From Planctomycetaceae bacterium (GTDB taxonomy: Bacteria > Planctomycetota > Phycisphaerae > Sedimentisphaerales > Anaerohalosphaeraceae): a stretch of DNA of 64,000 bases. Shown one piece after another: positions 16,582 to 24,566 of the stretch (positions within the stretch are counted from its first letter, which is position 1; every line of letters begins with the position of its first letter). The notes under the pieces were generated by a model. The model made no database searches and was not told the origin of the DNA. It saw only the letters and a list, made by a program, of their open reading frames with translations. A program made the position numbers and the translations under genes. The stretch spans positions 1-64,000 of the forward strand of contig JAJFTK010000117.1 in assembly GCA_021372945.1 (NCBI GenBank). Direction: 5' to 3'.

Positions 16582-17790
16582 TCAGGCGAATCGCGCCGAC
16601 TGGTGAGCCGCACGGAACTTATGCGGCAGCATTCCGGTCAGTTCCTTGAATGCTCTGCGCATGTTGGTGGTGTAGTGAAAACCGGATCGCAGCGAAATGG
16701 CGTCGATGGGCAATTCGGTGTCGAGCAGCAGTGTTTTGGCAACTTCAAAATGAGCGTGTATGATCTCTTCGTGCACGGATCTGCCCAGGGCCTTTTGAAA
16801 TTTCATTTGCAGGGAGCGTTTACTGATGCAGACATGGTGTGCGACATCATCGACCTGCAGCGGTTCAGAGCTGTTGGCCCCTATGAATTTGAGGGCCTTG
16901 ACGACGTCGGGGTCATCGATCGCGTAGCTGTCGGTCGAGCCCCGGCTTTTGACATAAAGCGGTTGAATGTGTATCCACTGACCCTCCAGGGATTCTCTGG
17001 ATGAGATGATCCTGTCCATGAGCCGGGCCGCGTCCAGGCCGGCCTTCTTGAAATTGAAGGTGATGCTGGAAAGCGGCGGATCACAAAGGTTGCAGAGGGC
17101 CTGGTCGTTGTTGATGCCCAGGATCGCTACTTCCTCCGGGATCTTCAAATCGGCTTCATCGGCCACATTGCACAAATGACAGGCCAGGATATCGCAACTG
17201 GCCAATACGGCAACGGGTTTGGGCAAATCGCGGAGCCATTGGATCAATTGCTGCTGCCCCCTGTTTAAGATCGTGTCAATCCAGAGGCGTGTGAAAGGGA
17301 TCAGTTCATTGATCACCGGGATCTGCTCGCCATTATAGACGTGCAAAGGGCGGCCGGACCGAGCGACCAGTTGTGAAAAGTAGTTCATCCGTTCGCTGGA
17401 CCAGCGGGCATCGGTAGAACCGTAGAAAGCAAAGTTCAGAAAATTCTTTTTTGAAAAGTACTGAAAGGCCATCCCGGCGACCTGTTCAGAATCGGCGCTG
17501 ATGTAGGGAAGGTGCAGCATATTCTGCAGCGTGGAGACGGCAATAATGGGAATGCCGACCTCGATCAACTGCTGCGCCTTTGTGGAGGTCTGCACGCTGA
17601 CAAAGGCGCCTTTGCAGCCGCGATTTTTTAGAAACTGGAGAGATTCGATAGAGGTGTCCGGCCAGACGATCAATTGCCAGTCGCCTTTGTTGCGCATGTA
17701 TTCGGTGATGCCGGCCATGATGCCCTGCGTATTCGGGGTGATGTTATTGTGCGCGAAAGCGACTTTCGTTTTTTCCCTGGTCTGGATCAT
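16582..17790 (-). CDS. XylR-like transcription regulator: sugar-binding PBP1 domain plus AraC-type HTH
   Basis: 402 residues from the ATG at 17790. In-frame codons upstream to 17865 contain the promoter itself, so the longer start is rejected. N-terminal LacI-type periplasmic-binding-protein fold (~8-270: KVAFAHNNITPNTQGIMAGI, VAVLASCDILACHLCNVA, VAILGINNDQALCNLCDPPLSSI), then two AraC helix-turn-helix motifs at ~295-395 (VDDVAHHVCISKRSLQMKFQKALG; AISLRSGFHYTTNMRRAFKEL). Regulators of this architecture bind direct repeats and respond to sugars (E. coli XylR is the model). The symporter lies downstream and DNRLRE genes diverge from it. Direct repeats 22 bp apart upstream of those genes are candidate targets. 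Confidence 0.92.
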   Translation of the reverse strand: MIQTREKTKVAFAHNNITPNTQGIMAGITEYMRNKGDWQLIVWPDTSIESLQFLKNRGCKGAFVSVQTSTKAQQLIEVGIPIIAVSTLQNMLHLPYISADSEQVAGMAFQYFSKKNFLNFAFYGSTDARWSSERMNYFSQLVARSGRPLHVYNGEQIPVINELIPFTRLWIDTILNRGQQQLIQWLRDLPKPVAVLASCDILACHLCNVADEADLKIPEEVAILGINNDQALCNLCDPPLSSITFNFKKAGLDAARLMDRIISSRESLEGQWIHIQPLYVKSRGSTDSYAIDDPDVVKALKFIGANSSEPLQVDDVAHHVCISKRSLQMKFQKALGRSVHEEIIHAHFEVAKTLLLDTELPIDAISLRSGFHYTTNMRRAFKELTGMLPHKFRAAHQSARFA

Positions 17791-17811
17791 GGTCACGCCG
17801 GAAAATCCCTG

Positions 17812-17828
17812 CACTTGCGATGCAAGTG
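17812..17828. promoter_or_regulatory. Dyad operator over the regulator promoter
   Basis: CACTTGC-GAT-GCAAGTG, a perfect 7-bp inverted repeat overlapping the -10 box of the regulator promoter. A second dyad TTGCG-GCC-CGCAA lies at 17876-17888 upstream of its -35. Positions suggest autoregulation or repression by another factor. Confidence 0.6.
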
Positions 17829-17853
17829 TAGCAGGCGGCTGAAGACAAGTCAA
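17825..17853 (-). promoter_or_regulatory. Promoter of the XylR-like regulator gene
   Basis: TTGACT (17853-17848), 17-bp spacer, TACACT (17830-17825), minus strand. Predicted start ~28 nt before the ATG at 17790. Confidence 0.75.
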
Positions 17854-17943
17854 GAACGCTTGCACGAAATGTCACTTGCGGCCCGCAAAAAGACCGGTAA
17901 ACGATAGTATCGGTCCTAATAATGGAGCGAATTGATGCGGCCC

Positions 17944-18028
17944 TTGCGCGATATTGTTGTTTTTTGTGCGCGAGATTGTCTTGTTTTAACAGGGCTAAAT
18001 TGAGACAATTCTGATGGAGAGGTGGAAT
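17944..18028 (+). promoter_or_regulatory. 22-bp-spaced direct repeats and weak promoter of a DNRLRE gene
   Basis: Direct repeats TTGCGCGATATTGTTG (17944-17959) and GTGCGCGAGATTGTCTTG (17966-17983): the GCGC cores start at 17946 and 17968, 22 bp apart. A weak promoter follows, TTGAGA (18000-18005), 17 bp, TGGAAT (18023-18028). The second core is 32 bp before the -35. The layout fits an AraC-family activator binding next to the -35. The same arrangement is at 19940-20022. Confidence 0.6.
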
Positions 18029-18087
18029 GACACTTGGGCGTTGTACGCCAATTTAATAGACTATATTGTTTTTGAGAGGAGTGAAAG

Positions 18088-18804
18088 ATGAGAAGGTCAA
18101 TTGTCGTAGTGTTACTTGCAGTATTGCTTGTCTCAGCCACATCCCTAGCCCAACTCCTTTACGCTGTTGACAGTTCCCGCGGCGTGCTGTCAGATGGAAC
18201 GAACCTGGCCAATACCGTCAAAGCGGACAGCAGCAAACTCAGTGTCAGAGGCGATGCTAAGGCTGCCAAATCGTGGATCGAGTTCGATCTCAGGGGAATT
18301 GATGTCGCATCACTAACCAGCGCTCAACTGCGTATCACCCTGCATGCCGCCAAAGACAATACCTGCAAGCTGTCGGCCGTAAATGACAATGTAACCAGCG
18401 GCTTGGTGGCATTGGATGGTACTCTGACATGGAATAACGCGCCCGGCAATATTACCAGCGCTGACGGTGTCAATCCTGATAACACCAGTTATACGGTAAC
18501 TGATCTTCAGAAAAATCTTGATCCGGCCTTGACGACACTGATTGGAACCGTTGATTATTCTGCCGGTTCCGGCGGTGTTGCGGGGCAGCAGTATTTTATG
18601 GATGTCCTTTCGATCCTCCAGGCCGATACAGACGGTTTCGTGCTGTTTGTTCTGCATGGCGCCGGCGGCGACACGAGCTTCGCAACGCATGATCACGCCT
18701 CTGGTGCGGCGGAGTATTATCCGGCTTTGGTGTTGGTTCCGGAACCGGCCACGCTGGTACTGCTCGGCATTGGGGGTCTGCTGACACTAAGAAAACGCAG
18801 TTAA
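18088..18804 (+). CDS. DNRLRE (CBM96-like) domain protein with PEP-CTERM sorting signal
   Basis: 238 residues, ATG with GAGGAG 7 nt upstream. Signal peptide 1-19 (VLLAVLLVSATSLA). One DNRLRE-type beta-sandwich (~25-205: SSKLSVRGDAKAAKSWIEFDLRG, LTSAQLRITLHA, LTWNNAPGN, QQYFMDVLSILQADTDGFVLFVLHG, ATHDHASG). C-terminal PEP-CTERM at 217-238: VPEPATLVLLGIGGLLTLRKRS, i.e. PEP motif, hydrophobic stretch, basic tail, for sorting at the cell surface. Paralogue of the two proteins at 20096 and 22170, which end in dockerin-like modules instead. A sugar-binding surface role is inferred from the family and locus. A GACCG/CGGTC hairpin at ~18846-18870 may end the transcript. Confidence 0.88.
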   Translation: MRRSIVVVLLAVLLVSATSLAQLLYAVDSSRGVLSDGTNLANTVKADSSKLSVRGDAKAAKSWIEFDLRGIDVASLTSAQLRITLHAAKDNTCKLSAVNDNVTSGLVALDGTLTWNNAPGNITSADGVNPDNTSYTVTDLQKNLDPALTTLIGTVDYSAGSGGVAGQQYFMDVLSILQADTDGFVLFVLHGAGGDTSFATHDHASGAAEYYPALVLVPEPATLVLLGIGGLLTLRKRS

Positions 18805-18961
18805 CAGTATTGAAACGTGGTTTTTGCCGTTGATTGTGAGTTTGAGACCGACCACGACATGGGCCGGTCTTTACTCTTATCATTCGGCGGGTTCATAAGG
18901 CAGCCGTTTGTGCGGGCGGATGCAGCCCGCAAGTCATAAAAACTTTGTGGAGGATAGGAAG

Positions 18962-19834
18962 ATGAGAATCAAGCACGCATTTCTTGTCACATGTCTTGTC
19001 ATCAGCACGTTTGCTTCCGCGACGATTTTGCTGAACGACACATTCGCCGACGGCGACCGTACGAATACGGCGTTGCCGAATGAATCAGGCTTTTGGGCGT
19101 CAAGTGCGGGTGATGTAACCACGACGGCGGGTAATGTTCGCCTGGATATGGCCGCTAGCAGTCGCAGGATGCACACTTACTTTGCACCGGAGGCGTCTCC
19201 TGTGTCACTGGGTGTGGGCGAGAAGTTAGTCGCGACGATTGATTTCATTCCGGAAGTCGGTTTCATTGACACCACCAGCCGCAATTTCCGCTTGGGGCTG
19301 TTTTATGATCCCGTCCAGATGGCGCAGGATGGGGTTGGCGACGCCGGCATAAGCAACGGGTGGACTGACGCAACAGGTTTCAACGCTCAATTCAGTCTCA
19401 GTTCATCTGATGTCGCTGCTAATGCCAGGGTAGGCAAGCGCACCAATCTAACAGGCGGCATCAACCTTCTGGGTTCCGATAGTGCTTACACCTATGGCAG
19501 CAATGGCACCAAAGCCACCTACCTGTCTCTGGATACCGTCTATACGATAATGATGATGATCGATTACCAAGCGGCCAACGCAATGGAAATTACCTTTGAG
19601 TTTTCTCAAGGGGACACTTTGATCTCATCTGCGTCGCTGATTGATGACGGCACTTTCGGCGGTCAGGGAATGTATACCGACTTCGACTTCCTGATGTTCC
19701 GCTTATCGTCGAACAACGGCACGGCCGAGGTTGTGAATTTCCAGAGCATTACGGTTGAGCACATTGTTCCCGAGCCGGCGACGATGGTCCTGCTGGGTCT
19801 GGGCGCGTTGATCTCTTTGAAGAAAAGAAGTTAA
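18962..19834 (+). CDS. PEP-CTERM sorting-domain protein of unknown function
   Basis: 290 residues from the ATG at 18962 (GGAGG upstream). Signal peptide 1-19 (LVTCLVISTFASA). Starts LLNDTFADGDRTNTALPNES, the opening of many planctomycete PEP-CTERM proteins with a concanavalin/laminin-G-like fold. The middle is beta-rich with no catalytic motif that I recognise. C-terminus VPEPATMVLLGLGALISLKKRS is a full PEP-CTERM signal. It sits between DNRLRE paralogues and is followed by a strong terminator. Possibly a glycan-binding surface protein; not established. Confidence 0.85.
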   Translation: MRIKHAFLVTCLVISTFASATILLNDTFADGDRTNTALPNESGFWASSAGDVTTTAGNVRLDMAASSRRMHTYFAPEASPVSLGVGEKLVATIDFIPEVGFIDTTSRNFRLGLFYDPVQMAQDGVGDAGISNGWTDATGFNAQFSLSSSDVAANARVGKRTNLTGGINLLGSDSAYTYGSNGTKATYLSLDTVYTIMMMIDYQAANAMEITFEFSQGDTLISSASLIDDGTFGGQGMYTDFDFLMFRLSSNNGTAEVVNFQSITVEHIVPEPATMVLLGLGALISLKKRS

Positions 19835-19891
19835 AGAACAAGATACCGAAGAACCTGTCTTATATGGCTATTCAGTAGATCAGTACTGATG

Positions 19892-19930
19892 ACCGGTCAT
19901 GATAGTGCGTCTATTGTGACCGGTTTTTTT
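19892..19930 (+). terminator. Rho-independent terminator after the PEP-CTERM genes
   Basis: ACCGGTCA ... TGACCGGT stem (8 bp, with an inner GATAG/CTAT pairing) followed by seven T (19924-19930). Confidence 0.9.
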
Positions 19931-19939
19931 ATGAGCATT

Positions 19940-20022
19940 GCGCAAAACTGCTTTTATTTTGGCGCAAGATTGCCTTGTTGTGTTTCATCGAAAATTGCAG
20001 AATAAACGATAGTAATTATACC
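19940..20022 (+). promoter_or_regulatory. 22-bp-spaced direct repeats and weak promoter of the second DNRLRE gene
   Basis: GCGCAAAACTGCTTTT (core at 19940) and GCGCAAGATTGCCTTG (core at 19962), 22 bp apart, then TTGCAG (19995-20000), 16 bp, TATACC (20017-20022). The second core is 33 bp before the -35. Sequence, spacing and offset match 17944-18028. Confidence 0.6.
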
Positions 20023-20095
20023 GGCGGAGGTCCATTCGGGTATGTCGTGCAATGGACAGTAAAGTACCAAAACATATTTGATGAGGAGAAGTACT

Positions 20096-22057
20096 ATGAA
20101 GAAATTATGTTTTCTGTTGTTTGCTGCCTGGGTACTGACGGCTCTGTCAAGTTCGGGACAAGCGGGTACGGCAGAGATCAACGCCTCCCAGGGTAAAGCA
20201 ACTGATGCCAGCAATCCGAATGCCGTCAGCAGCGAAACGCGAATCGCAACACGCAGTTCTACATTTCCCGACGCGAAAAAAAGCTGGCTGCAGTTCGATT
20301 TAACTGAACTGTATGCGGCGAATCCTCTTTTGCAGGGTAATATCACAAACGCGACACTGAAATTCTACGGGGCCAAGACGGAAACAGCCAACAAGCAATA
20401 TGTGGTCAACGGGTTGAACGATGCTGCCGGGCTTGAGAACTGGACCGCCTCGGCACTCACTTGGAACAACGCTCCGGCAAACGATACTGCAAGCGGTACC
20501 GCCTTGACGGCGGGCCTTACAACGCTGCTTTACACCGGGGTTGTTTTACCCCCGTGCGAAGGCATACTCACTGAAACACCGGAAGCTGATCGCGCGGCGC
20601 TGACGGCGTTTGTGAACACGGATACCGATGGGAAGATCACGTTCATTTTTACAGCCGGCCAAACTACCTATCTGTATAACGCCGGGGCGGATCTGAAACC
20701 GGTGCTGGTGGTCGAAGGCAATATCAGAAGCGGTGAAGTTTGCCAGAACATAGGCACTCCCTACGTTGCTTACGCCGAAGTAAGCTGCCGAACGGAGGGG
20801 GCGACCAATGCGAACAACAACATGCACAATTCCGCTAAACTCAGCGTGCGGTCGTCTTCGAATGGCAACAAGTCGTGGATCAGGTTCAATCTGAACGGCC
20901 TTGGAATGGATCCGAATAATTTAAGGGCCGCAACATTGCGCCTGACTTTGAGTCAAGGCAAACCCGGCGCTCAGACATGCGATGTATCTGCTGTGAACGA
21001 TAATTGTCTCGATAACATTGCCTGGGCCGAGACAGCGATCACGTGGGTCAATGCTCCCGGAAACGATGCGATGAGCCTTAGCGCCCTCGATGTCTCGAAG
21101 ACGACTTTTATGGGGAGGGTTTCGTTTACCGACGGGCTAATAGGGCAGCAGCTTTATGTTAACGTGCTTCCGGCCATTCAGGCGGATTCGGACGGTATCG
21201 TGCAGTTTGTGCTGCATAATTCTGCAAACTTGTTGGATTTTGCCACCCACGATCATGCGTCGGGCGAAGAGTATTGGCCGCGGTTGGATATTCTGGAGGC
21301 GCCCGTGGGGGCGGACAACCCATATCCATGCCCGGGGCAGGTTGTTTCGAGCGACTTGGAGGGTCTGGTATGGACCAATCCAGAGCCGAATGAGCCGGCG
21401 GACTTTACGTGCACGGTTTATCTTGGGACTGAACCGAACCGGCCTGACATGGATAGCGTGGTGCTGCCATTGAATGCGCACGCTGTTACATTCGACAGTA
21501 ACTTTGGAAATCTGCAGAATCTTACGCACTATTATTGGATAGTGGATTGTTATAACGAAACGACATCAACGATGCTTCCCGGACTCGTATGGGATTTCGA
21601 TGTAAATAATAATGTAGCGCCGATCGTCAATGCGGGGACCGACCAGGATCTCTGGGGATTGCCGAAGACAGTTAACCTGGACGGTAACGTTACAGATGAC
21701 GGACTGCCGAATCCTCCGGCAACCTATACTGTTCAGTGGACGCAGGTGGATAATGGCGCTCCAGCGGTGACACCCAGCCCTGCTGATGCCGTTGACACAT
21801 CGGTGGTAATTACGGAACGAGGCGATTATGAATTTACACTCACCGCTGATGACGGTGCGCCTAACAATCAGGGCGTATCTTCGGATACGGTTCGAATCGT
21901 TGTGGGCGAGGACAGTTGCGACGCAACGCATCTGAAGTCAGGTGCGGACTACGCGGCAGGCGATCTCAACGAAGACTGCATCATTGACATGGAAGATTTT
22001 GCAGCGCTTGCGGCCAATTGGATGAATTGCACGGACGACGCAACGCACTGCCTGTAA
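20096..22057 (+). CDS. Secreted protein with two DNRLRE domains, PKD-like domain and dockerin-like end
   Basis: 653 residues from the ATG at 20096 (GAGGAG 7 nt upstream). Signal peptide 1-24. First DNRLRE-type domain ~26-190, second ~215-400 (KLSVRSSSNGNKSWIRFNL, TWVNAPGND, LYVNVLPAIQADSDGIVQFVLH, ATHDHASGEEYWPRL). A fibronectin-like stretch ~410-505 (LVWTNPEPNEP, TVYLGTEPNRP, YYWIVDCYN), a PKD-like domain ~510-605 (VNAGTDQDLWG, DGNVTDDG, YEFTLTADDG), then a dockerin-like module (GDLNEDCIIDMEDFAALAANW). The module ends with Cys-rich NCTDDATHCL. No PEP-CTERM. Probably a surface or secreted glycan-binding protein. Confidence 0.87.
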   Translation: MKKLCFLLFAAWVLTALSSSGQAGTAEINASQGKATDASNPNAVSSETRIATRSSTFPDAKKSWLQFDLTELYAANPLLQGNITNATLKFYGAKTETANKQYVVNGLNDAAGLENWTASALTWNNAPANDTASGTALTAGLTTLLYTGVVLPPCEGILTETPEADRAALTAFVNTDTDGKITFIFTAGQTTYLYNAGADLKPVLVVEGNIRSGEVCQNIGTPYVAYAEVSCRTEGATNANNNMHNSAKLSVRSSSNGNKSWIRFNLNGLGMDPNNLRAATLRLTLSQGKPGAQTCDVSAVNDNCLDNIAWAETAITWVNAPGNDAMSLSALDVSKTTFMGRVSFTDGLIGQQLYVNVLPAIQADSDGIVQFVLHNSANLLDFATHDHASGEEYWPRLDILEAPVGADNPYPCPGQVVSSDLEGLVWTNPEPNEPADFTCTVYLGTEPNRPDMDSVVLPLNAHAVTFDSNFGNLQNLTHYYWIVDCYNETTSTMLPGLVWDFDVNNNVAPIVNAGTDQDLWGLPKTVNLDGNVTDDGLPNPPATYTVQWTQVDNGAPAVTPSPADAVDTSVVITERGDYEFTLTADDGAPNNQGVSSDTVRIVVGEDSCDATHLKSGADYAAGDLNEDCIIDMEDFAALAANWMNCTDDATHCL

Positions 22058-22169
22058 TCAATCGTTAGAACGAACTAGTTTAAGAATTCGGAAGAACAAG
22101 CGAACAAACGAGTCGAATGCCAATGGATACGTGTAACGGGCGGCATTCAGTTGATGAGGAGATTAAAAA

Positions 22170-23564
22170 ATGAGAAAATCATGTTTATTTATTTTAGTAT
22201 GTGTTCTGGTTGGCAACCTGGCTGCTGAGACAGTGCAGATTCCAGCCGATGTAAGCTGCCGTACGGACATTATGAACCGTACGATCAACAGGCACGACAG
22301 CAATAAATTGACTATCCGAGGGGAGGCATCATCGTCAAAGTCGTGGGTCAAGTGGAATGATCTAGACGGCATCGACGTCAGTACGATTCGACATGCAGAA
22401 TTGCGCCTGACAACATACGAGACGCGGCCGGGTACTTTCAGTGTATCGGCGGTCAACGATAATTACCTGAATAACATTGATTGGGCCGAACGGTACGATG
22501 CTACTCCACCGCCGCCTTACGGAATTACCTGGGACAACGCGTCGGCTAATTCCGTGGAAAGCTATACGGATGTGCTTGCAGGAGCGGCAACGCTGGTGGG
22601 GACCATGGATTTCACGGGCACGATAGCCGGCGATCAGCGTTTTATTGACGTCACGTCAGTTCTCCAGGCGGATACGGACGGGATTGTACAGTTTATTCTA
22701 CACAACGGATCTACTTTAATGAATATGTGCACGCATGACCAGGGCGGTACGATGCTTACGGGCCTTGTCATAGGACCCGAGCAAGCGCGGCCGTATTTAT
22801 TCATTACGCTGCCGCCGGAAGGCGCGGACTGGCCGCAGCCGGAAGTTGGCAAGGTTGTATTGAATACGCTATCAGAGCTGTCATGGACCAATCCGGAACC
22901 GAATGTCCCGGGTGACCCAATCTGGTGCGACGTTTATTTGGGTACCTTCCCCGAAGGCACGGAACCCAACCGCCCGCAGATGAGCCATGTGGCCCTGGGT
23001 AATGGCATTGAAGCTGTGGCAATTGCTGATTTCCCGGAATTTGCCGGCTTGGAGAACAACAAAACCTATTATTGGTTTGTGGATTGCCATGACCCGTCAA
23101 AGGGGGTTGTCGCTGGTGAGGAATGGTCGTTCTTTGTCGGTGTGCCGCCGGTTGTTGACGCCGGGCCGGAGCAGGTGCTTTGGCTGGGTTCGGATCCGAA
23201 TATCGTTGTTTCGCTGGATGGGACAGTTACTGATGACGGCCCGTGCACCTATTCGTGGACTGTGCTAACGGCCGGTGCGCCGGCGCCAAGTCATAGTGAT
23301 ACAGTCGATACATCTGTTGTTCTCGATCGCGGGGTTTACGAGTACAGACTTACAGCGACCGATAGCGGTGGATTGCAGACTTCGGACACTGTGCGTATCG
23401 TCGTGGGAAATGACGCCTGTGACGCATCGCACCTGGATACAGAGCAAGAGTACAACAAGGCCGATATAAACCAGGACTGCATTGTTGATCTGCAGGATTT
23501 TGTTGAGTATATTGCCGCCAATTGGCTGGAGTGCTCCGATACGATGAATCATTGCGCGGATTAA
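22170..23564 (+). CDS. Secreted DNRLRE, PKD-like, dockerin-like protein (paralogue)
   Basis: 464 residues, GAGGAG before the ATG. Signal peptide 1-19. One DNRLRE-type domain (~20-205: RHDSNKLTIRGEASSSKSWVKW, ITWDNASAN, RFIDVTSVLQADTDGIVQFILH), fibronectin-like part (LSWTNPEPNVPG, CDVYLGTFPEG, YYWFVDCHD), PKD-like domain (VVDAGPEQVLWLG, DGTVTDDGPCTYSWTV, YEYRLTATDSGG) and dockerin-like end (ADINQDCIVDLQDFVEYIAANW). It is a shorter paralogue of the preceding gene, 112 bp downstream and probably in the same transcript. Followed by a 15-bp-stem terminator. Confidence 0.87.
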   Translation: MRKSCLFILVCVLVGNLAAETVQIPADVSCRTDIMNRTINRHDSNKLTIRGEASSSKSWVKWNDLDGIDVSTIRHAELRLTTYETRPGTFSVSAVNDNYLNNIDWAERYDATPPPPYGITWDNASANSVESYTDVLAGAATLVGTMDFTGTIAGDQRFIDVTSVLQADTDGIVQFILHNGSTLMNMCTHDQGGTMLTGLVIGPEQARPYLFITLPPEGADWPQPEVGKVVLNTLSELSWTNPEPNVPGDPIWCDVYLGTFPEGTEPNRPQMSHVALGNGIEAVAIADFPEFAGLENNKTYYWFVDCHDPSKGVVAGEEWSFFVGVPPVVDAGPEQVLWLGSDPNIVVSLDGTVTDDGPCTYSWTVLTAGAPAPSHSDTVDTSVVLDRGVYEYRLTATDSGGLQTSDTVRIVVGNDACDASHLDTEQEYNKADINQDCIVDLQDFVEYIAANWLECSDTMNHCAD

Positions 23565-23602
23565 GCTAGCTGCAATGTAGTGAAAAGTTGATGGACCAAG
23601 CG

Positions 23603-23638
23603 GCGAGCCTGCATTGATAATCAATGCGGGCTCGCTTT
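23603..23638 (+). terminator. Terminator after the DNRLRE gene pair
   Basis: GCGAGCCTGCATTGA-taa-TCAATGCGGGCTCGC, a 15-bp stem with one G-U pair, then TTTA. Confidence 0.8.
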
Positions 23639-23712
23639 AGGCGGTTGGGCGAAGAAGATGAGCCATAAAAGATGTCAGTAATTGAATGTTCATTTTTTGC
23701 GGACCTATAACT

Positions 23713-24540
23713 ATGAAGAAGAGACAGAATAAGGGATTCACGCTGATCGAACTGCTGGTTGTCATTGCAATTATCGCTCTGCTTCTTGCGGTGCTTCTGC
23801 CGGGACTAAAGAAGGCGAAGGACGTAGCCAAACGCGTGATTTGCAGCGCCAGATTGAGGCAGGTTGGCGTGGCTATGAAGATGTATTCTGATGCGTTCAA
23901 TGGCGCGCTGCCCGACGACCAAACGATAACTGGCGGTGCCGAAAGGCACACTTTTATCGTATACAGGCAGGACCAGGTATTTCTCAATGGTAAACTCAAA
24001 CCGTTTCGGCTGGCGTATCTGTACGAAATGAACTATATCGATACGCCGGAGATTTTCTACTGCCCAGGAAATAGTCGCAGCGAGGCAGGTAATTACGTTT
24101 ACGAGAACTATTGTAATCCGGCACCTTGGGGTACTCTTCCTCAGGTCTACAATACAACTCCGGGTGTGGATAATCAATGGGTACGCGTGGGTTACACATA
24201 TTTCCCAATTGCGAACAATCCGGTGATTGATGCAACCTGGTGTGCGCCGCTTAACTTGCCCAAAAAATATATTCAAGTCAATCCAAGCTTACCTATGATG
24301 GCAGATTTGATTCACAATTTAAATGCAATCAGCCATCAAAACAACAACGTCTATTCATTGAACGCGCTATACAGTGACGGACATGTCGGTTTCTGCAATG
24401 ATCAGGCGGTGTTCAATAATTTAACCGATTTAGGGGGCGGCCGCGATATATGGGCCACGCTGAAGGGTCCGGGTAGTTTTGACATGAAATTCTACTATAC
24501 CGCGTACTACACCGTTTTTCGGGCGGTAGGGACTGAGTAG
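23713..24540 (+). CDS. Prepilin-type N-terminal cleavage/methylation domain protein
   Basis: 275 residues from the ATG at 23713. KKRQNKG|FTLIELLVVIAIIALLLAVLLPG is a complete type IV/type II pseudopilin signal: cleavage after Gly8, Phe9 at the mature N-terminus, Glu13 at position +5. The C-terminal part has the ALYSDGHVGFCND (H-X9-DG-like) block common in the large planctomycete families of such proteins. About 28 such paralogue types occur per family in other planctomycetes by general knowledge only; here there is one copy, just before the enzyme operon. Role unknown, perhaps surface display or secretion. Confidence 0.9.
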   Translation: MKKRQNKGFTLIELLVVIAIIALLLAVLLPGLKKAKDVAKRVICSARLRQVGVAMKMYSDAFNGALPDDQTITGGAERHTFIVYRQDQVFLNGKLKPFRLAYLYEMNYIDTPEIFYCPGNSRSEAGNYVYENYCNPAPWGTLPQVYNTTPGVDNQWVRVGYTYFPIANNPVIDATWCAPLNLPKKYIQVNPSLPMMADLIHNLNAISHQNNNVYSLNALYSDGHVGFCNDQAVFNNLTDLGGGRDIWATLKGPGSFDMKFYYTAYYTVFRAVGTE

Positions 24541-24566
24541 AATAAGGGAATTTCTGAGATATAACA

